Assembly (NCBI GenBank): GCA_013204985.1
Contig: JABMLG010000010.1
Location: 124,001-188,000 of the forward strand
Direction: 5' to 3'
Length of the DNA stretch: 64,000 bases
Origin: Microbacteriaceae bacterium VKM Ac-2855
GTDB taxonomy: Bacteria > Actinomycetota > Actinomycetes > Actinomycetales > Microbacteriaceae
Part shown: positions 60,985 to 64,000 of the stretch, one piece after another
Position numbering within the stretch: position 1 is the stretch's first letter
How the letters are laid out: each line of letters starts with the position of its first letter
Notes under the pieces: model-generated
The model's input: the letters and a program-made list of their open reading frames with translations, nothing else
The model's database searches: none
What the model was told of the DNA's origin: nothing
Program-made: the position numbers and the translations under genes

Positions 60985-61338
60985 ATGCCCACCACCCCGA
61001 CGCTCAGTCCGTCCCGTACCGCCGGAGGTCTCGTTTTCTCATCCGGCTGCCTTCCCCGCGACGCCGACTCCGGCTTGATCGTCGGCGGCGGGATCCGCGA
61101 GCAGACCCGAGTGACGCTGCAGAACGTCTCACGGATCCTCGCCGCCGAAGAATTGTCACTCGCCGACGTCGTGCGGGTGGGGGTCTATCTCGCGGACATC
61201 GATCGGGACTTCGACGAGTTCAACGTCGTGTACGGCGAGTACTTCTCCCGCCCTTTCCCGGCACGGACTACGGTCGGCGCCCGGCTGCGTGGCGCGCTGG
61301 TGGAGATCGATGTCGTCGCCTTCGTGCCGCAGGCGTGA
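60985..61338 (+). CDS. RidA-family protein, 117 aa
   Basis: RidA/YjgF/UK114 fold: GLVFSSGCLPRDADSG, EQTRVTLQNVSRILAAE, VVRVGVYLADI, the imine-binding Arg in PARTTVGA and the final VEIDVVA. RidA proteins hydrolyse reactive enamines and imines. ATG 60985 has AAAGGA 7 nt upstream. It sits in the MOSC/reductase operon, which fits a pathway that forms an imine or amine intermediate. Length is typical. Confidence 0.87.
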   Translation: MPTTPTLSPSRTAGGLVFSSGCLPRDADSGLIVGGGIREQTRVTLQNVSRILAAEELSLADVVRVGVYLADIDRDFDEFNVVYGEYFSRPFPARTTVGARLRGALVEIDVVAFVPQA

Positions 61339-61384
61339 CCGCCTCCGCGCGAACACAGCCGCGCTCCGACAACGCTGTTCGTCC

Positions 61385-62200
61385 ATGACCGACCGACGAC
61401 TCATCTTCATCGACGTCGACGGGACCCTCATCGACTCACACCACCGCCTGGCGCCGGGCGCGCGCGACGCTGTGCGCGCGGCTCGATCAAGGGGGCACCT
61501 CGTCTTCCTGGCAACGGGGCGCTCCGTTTCGGAGATTCCGGAAGAGGTCACGGAGATCGGTTTCGATGGAGTCGTGTCCGCCGGCGGAGGCTTCGCCGAA
61601 TGGGGGGACACGCTCGTTGCCGAGCATCTGATCGCGCCGAAAGAGGTGCAAGACATCATCGACGTTCTGGACGCTCACGGGTGCGGATACCGCCTGCAGG
61701 GACGTCTTGCGATCCAGACGAGTCGAGGTCTCGCGGAGGTGCTCGCGTCTGTGCCGAACGGTATCGGTGCTATCGCTCCCGGAGCCTGGAACGAGATCGA
61801 GCGGACCGAACAGATCGATGTCAGTGCGGTCGCGAAGGTCTTGTTTCTGGGATCCGTGCCTGGCGTCTTCGGCGCCGTGAAGCGCGTGCTCGGCGAGAGG
61901 TTCCACCTCATCACCGGTTCCATCCCAGCACTCACGGGCCAGAGCGGAGAGATCACGGCGCGTGGCGTCACCAAGGCCACGGCGGTCGTCGATCTTGCGG
62001 AACGTCTCGGCATCGATCTCGGCAGGGTCGTGGCCATCGGTGACAGCGCCAATGATGTGGAGATGTTCGACGTCGCGGGGACCGCGATCGCCATGACGGA
62101 TGCGCCGGCGGAGGTGCGCGCCCGGGCGGACACCGTAACCGAATCCGTCGCTGTGGGCGGCGTCGCGAACGCCCTCGTGCGGCTTGGGGTCCTGGAATGA
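61385..62200 (+). CDS. HAD-family hydrolase, Cof type (IIB), 271 aa
   Basis: Motif I DVDGTLIDSHHRL, motif II ATGR, the IIB cap domain (about 90-190), and motif IV GDSANDVEMFDVAGTAIAM. Cof-type enzymes dephosphorylate sugar phosphates or cofactors such as flavin phosphates. ATG 61385 lacks a clear ribosome site. The stop overlaps the following kinase start as ATGA, so phosphatase and kinase are translated together, an unusual pairing that might interconvert sugar and sugar phosphate. Confidence 0.87.
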   Translation: MTDRRLIFIDVDGTLIDSHHRLAPGARDAVRAARSRGHLVFLATGRSVSEIPEEVTEIGFDGVVSAGGGFAEWGDTLVAEHLIAPKEVQDIIDVLDAHGCGYRLQGRLAIQTSRGLAEVLASVPNGIGAIAPGAWNEIERTEQIDVSAVAKVLFLGSVPGVFGAVKRVLGERFHLITGSIPALTGQSGEITARGVTKATAVVDLAERLGIDLGRVVAIGDSANDVEMFDVAGTAIAMTDAPAEVRARADTVTESVAVGGVANALVRLGVLE

Positions 62201-62709
62201 CGTCCGTAGTCGTGATGGGAGTCACCGGGTCGGGGAAGTCGACCATCGCAGTCCACCTGGCCGCTGCGCTGGGTTACGTCTTCCTGGACGCCGACTCGCT
62301 CCATCCCCGGACGAGCATCGCGAAAATGGCAGCCGGAATCCCCCTCAACGACGACGATCGTTACCCCTGGCTCGACGTCGTCGGACGAGCTGTCGTCGTT
62401 CGGCCGACGGTCGTCGCCTGTTCTGCGCTGCGCTTCGACTATCGCGAACGGCTCCGCGACGCATCACCCGGTCTGAGGTTCGTCTACCTGGTCGCGACGA
62501 AATCGATACTCGCCCAGCGGATGCGGTCGCGGGAGCACTTCATGCCGGCGTCGCTGCTGGATTCGCAGCTTGAGACCCTCGAGGAACCGCGGCCGTCGGA
62601 ACTGGCGATCCGAGTCGACAGCACGTTGAGCCCGCAGACCATCGTCGATCATGTCCTGGAGGCGCTCCGATCTCGCGACGAGAAGCCGAGCCACGACGGT
62701 CGTTGCTAG
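62197..62709 (+). CDS. Gluconokinase-like carbohydrate kinase, 170 aa
   Basis: P-loop GVTGSGKST, then FLDADSLHP, IAKMAAGIPLNDDDRYPWL (the gluconokinase substrate region), CSALRFDYRERLR and a lid with MRSREHFMPASLLDSQLETLEEP. All are hallmarks of the GntK type, which phosphorylates gluconate; other aldonates are possible. The lid sequence is preserved. ATG 62197 overlaps the HAD stop. The position in an operon next to lactonase and aldolase genes fits aldonate use. A segment between WLDVVG and the Cys is shorter than usual. Confidence 0.86.
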   Translation: MTSVVVMGVTGSGKSTIAVHLAAALGYVFLDADSLHPRTSIAKMAAGIPLNDDDRYPWLDVVGRAVVVRPTVVACSALRFDYRERLRDASPGLRFVYLVATKSILAQRMRSREHFMPASLLDSQLETLEEPRPSELAIRVDSTLSPQTIVDHVLEALRSRDEKPSHDGRC

Positions 62710-62762
62710 CGGCGAGCAACAACACCCACAATGCCGATACAAGAGAACAACGGAGAACGGAC

Positions 62763-63614
62763 ATGATGACGAGAACAGCAACGCAGGGCGTGCACAGTTG
62801 GTCGCTGCAGAAGACCCTCGGCGGCTTCGTCGCGCCCGACAGCTTCCCGTGGGGCGGAATGGCCGCTTCAGCCGGACAGGGGGGCCTCGCGCTCCTCGAG
62901 GTTCCTGGAGAACTCCGGGCCCACGGGTTCGACAGCGCTCAGATCTGTCACTTCCAGCTCCCCAGCCGCGAGAGCGGCTATCTCCACGAGCTGAGCTCCG
63001 CTTTCGCCGAGGCCGAGGTCACCCTCGAGACCTTTCTCATCGACGCCGGCGACCTCACCCACCCAGACACCGCAGATGCGCAGGAGAGCTGGATCAGTGG
63101 CTGGATCGACGAGGCGGAGATCCTCGGCGCAACGCGCACCCGTGTCATCGCCGGTCAGCAAGAAACATCGGCCGATCGCCTCCGGGAGAGCGCCAGGCGC
63201 CTCACTCGCCTAGCGCGGCAGCACAGCGGGATGCGCATCGTCACCGAGAACTGGCTGGACCTGCTCTCCGGCCCGGAAGCTGTCCTCGCTCTCTTCGCCG
63301 AACTCGGCGACACCGTCGGCCTCCTGATCGATCTGGCGAACTGGACCGGCCCCACGAAGTACCACGACCTCGCGGCCATCGCCCCCCTCGCCGAGACCTG
63401 TCACGCCAAAGCCCACGCGATCGACGGCGGGGCGACCATCGACGCGAACGACTTCCGTCGCTCGCTCGAGATCCTCCGCGACGCCGACTTCGCAGGATGC
63501 TGTGCACTCGTATTCGACGGCCCGGAACGAGACGCGTGGGAGGGCCTCGCTGACGAGAGCGCCGTACTCGCGTCGGTGTTCGCGAGCGTCTCACCAAGTC
63601 GCTCAGCGGTCTGA
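62763..63614 (+). CDS. Xylose-isomerase-like TIM-barrel protein, 283 aa
   Basis: AP-endonuclease-2/xylose-isomerase-like TIM barrel: TQGVHSWSLQKTLGGF, TLETFLIDAGD, GWIDEAEILGATRTRVIAG, VTENWLDL (metal-ligand Glu), LLIDLANWTGP (Asp) and CHAKAHAIDGG (His). These are placed as in sugar epimerases, isomerases and inosose dehydratase relatives, with a divalent metal at the barrel mouth. ATG 62763 has GGAG 7-8 nt upstream. Last gene of the rightward operon. Isomerase or epimerase activity is inferred; the substrate is unknown. Confidence 0.82.
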   Translation: MMTRTATQGVHSWSLQKTLGGFVAPDSFPWGGMAASAGQGGLALLEVPGELRAHGFDSAQICHFQLPSRESGYLHELSSAFAEAEVTLETFLIDAGDLTHPDTADAQESWISGWIDEAEILGATRTRVIAGQQETSADRLRESARRLTRLARQHSGMRIVTENWLDLLSGPEAVLALFAELGDTVGLLIDLANWTGPTKYHDLAAIAPLAETCHAKAHAIDGGATIDANDFRRSLEILRDADFAGCCALVFDGPERDAWEGLADESAVLASVFASVSPSRSAV

Positions 63615-64000
63615 GCTGTGCCTTAGACCTGATCCTGACCCGCTTGAGCATTGCCCTGAGGCGGCGCTGCGCATCGACCATGCGGGTTTGTGGGGGCTGT
63701 CTGGTTGGGGATGTGTCAGAAAGTGCAGCTGGATCGCTGCCGACTCGCCGATTCGGAGCGTGGGAGGCGATCAGACTTCATTGCCTGACAAGCCGATCCC
63801 TGCCCGGCGTCGGACCGGGGCCCACAGATGCACGCGGCGGCAGTCCGCCTCGATCTGATCGGCTGTCCAGTGGTATCGCGGACCGCCAGTCCCCACCACG
63901 AGCCGGTCACCGATCGCCTCGCATCAGGGAACTACGGTGTGATCGTGACGGAGGACCGATCGGAGTGCGAGCGGCTCTCGGCGTGCAACCGCTCGGTCAG
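63615..64000. other. Right-edge stretch, 386 nt, no gene supported
   Basis: No frame with a convincing start and family motif. On the minus strand a frame ending near 63780 reads GTGGPRYHWTADQIEAD and looks protein-like but is short, has a stop close upstream and is unrecognised; a second minus frame reaches the right edge and ends near 63932 (HAESRSHSDRSSVTITP), possibly the tail of a gene lying beyond the window. Confidence 0.35.

Noticed and set aside
63716-63910. Small minus-strand frame near the right edge as a gene or transposase remnant
   Set aside because: No DDE or other transposase motif and no terminal repeats; alternative phases read equally well.

Overview
The window is GC-rich (roughly two thirds G+C), densely coded DNA from a high-GC Gram-positive bacterium. 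Many stop-start overlaps of the ATGA/GTGA type, GTG starts, large secreted multidomain glycosidases, split transketolases and many LacI/GntR/MarR regulators point to an actinobacterium, probably Micrococcales and plausibly Microbacteriaceae. The genus is not resolved. No rRNA, tRNA, CRISPR array, insertion sequence or phage gene was recognised.

Layout. (1) 2-17299: a secreted glycan-degradation locus: a 5'-cut GH43 enzyme, a giant GH2 beta-galactosidase-like enzyme, a BspA-type leucine-rich-repeat protein, a GH95 fucosidase-type enzyme, a small WxL-like secreted protein, a LacI regulator, a ricin-lectin/HExxH protein and a decayed ricin-lectin gene. Four of these proteins end in the same ~80-residue domain bracketed by two cysteines. 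(2) 17485-22446: a GntR/FCD regulator with a split transketolase, an MHS-type transporter and a short-chain dehydrogenase. (3) 23207-39122: two divergent operons around a LacI regulator. To the left lie a sugar ABC transporter, an SMP-30 lactonase, a hydroxyacyl-CoA-dehydrogenase-type enzyme, an SDR and a cupin. To the right lie an SDR, a CoA-transferase, a thiolase, a glycerate kinase, a hotdog thioesterase and an ACS-family transporter. Three copies of a shared operator tie the two sides and the transporter together. The gene set matches a route in which a 2-deoxy sugar is oxidised to its aldonate, activated with CoA, oxidised at C3 and split by thiolase into acetyl-CoA plus glyceryl-CoA, which is hydrolysed and phosphorylated. 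(4) 39338-47789: small redox and stress-type genes: MarR with an MBL-fold and a SnoaL protein, NAD(P) reductases with HxlR, paired luciferase-like monooxygenases with MarR, an FMN reductase, and an Old Yellow Enzyme gene broken by an amber codon. (5) 47834-58659: a leftward operon with an aldolase of the DapA/NanA superfamily, a second sugar ABC transporter, a second SMP-30 lactonase, GH1 and GH2 intracellular glycosidases and a glutamine-amidotransferase-like protein. (6) 58831-63614: an XRE-cupin regulator flanked by two copies of a 16-bp near-palindrome, then MOSC, a [2Fe-2S] reductase, RidA, a HAD phosphatase, a gluconokinase-like kinase and a TIM-barrel protein.

Together the genes describe a saprophyte or plant-associated bacterium that cuts galactose/fucose-rich polymers outside the cell, imports sugars through two ribose-type ABC systems and two MFS carriers, and burns sugar acids through lactonase, aldolase, transketolase and acyl-CoA routes. 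Functions rest on motif recognition by eye; substrates are inferences.
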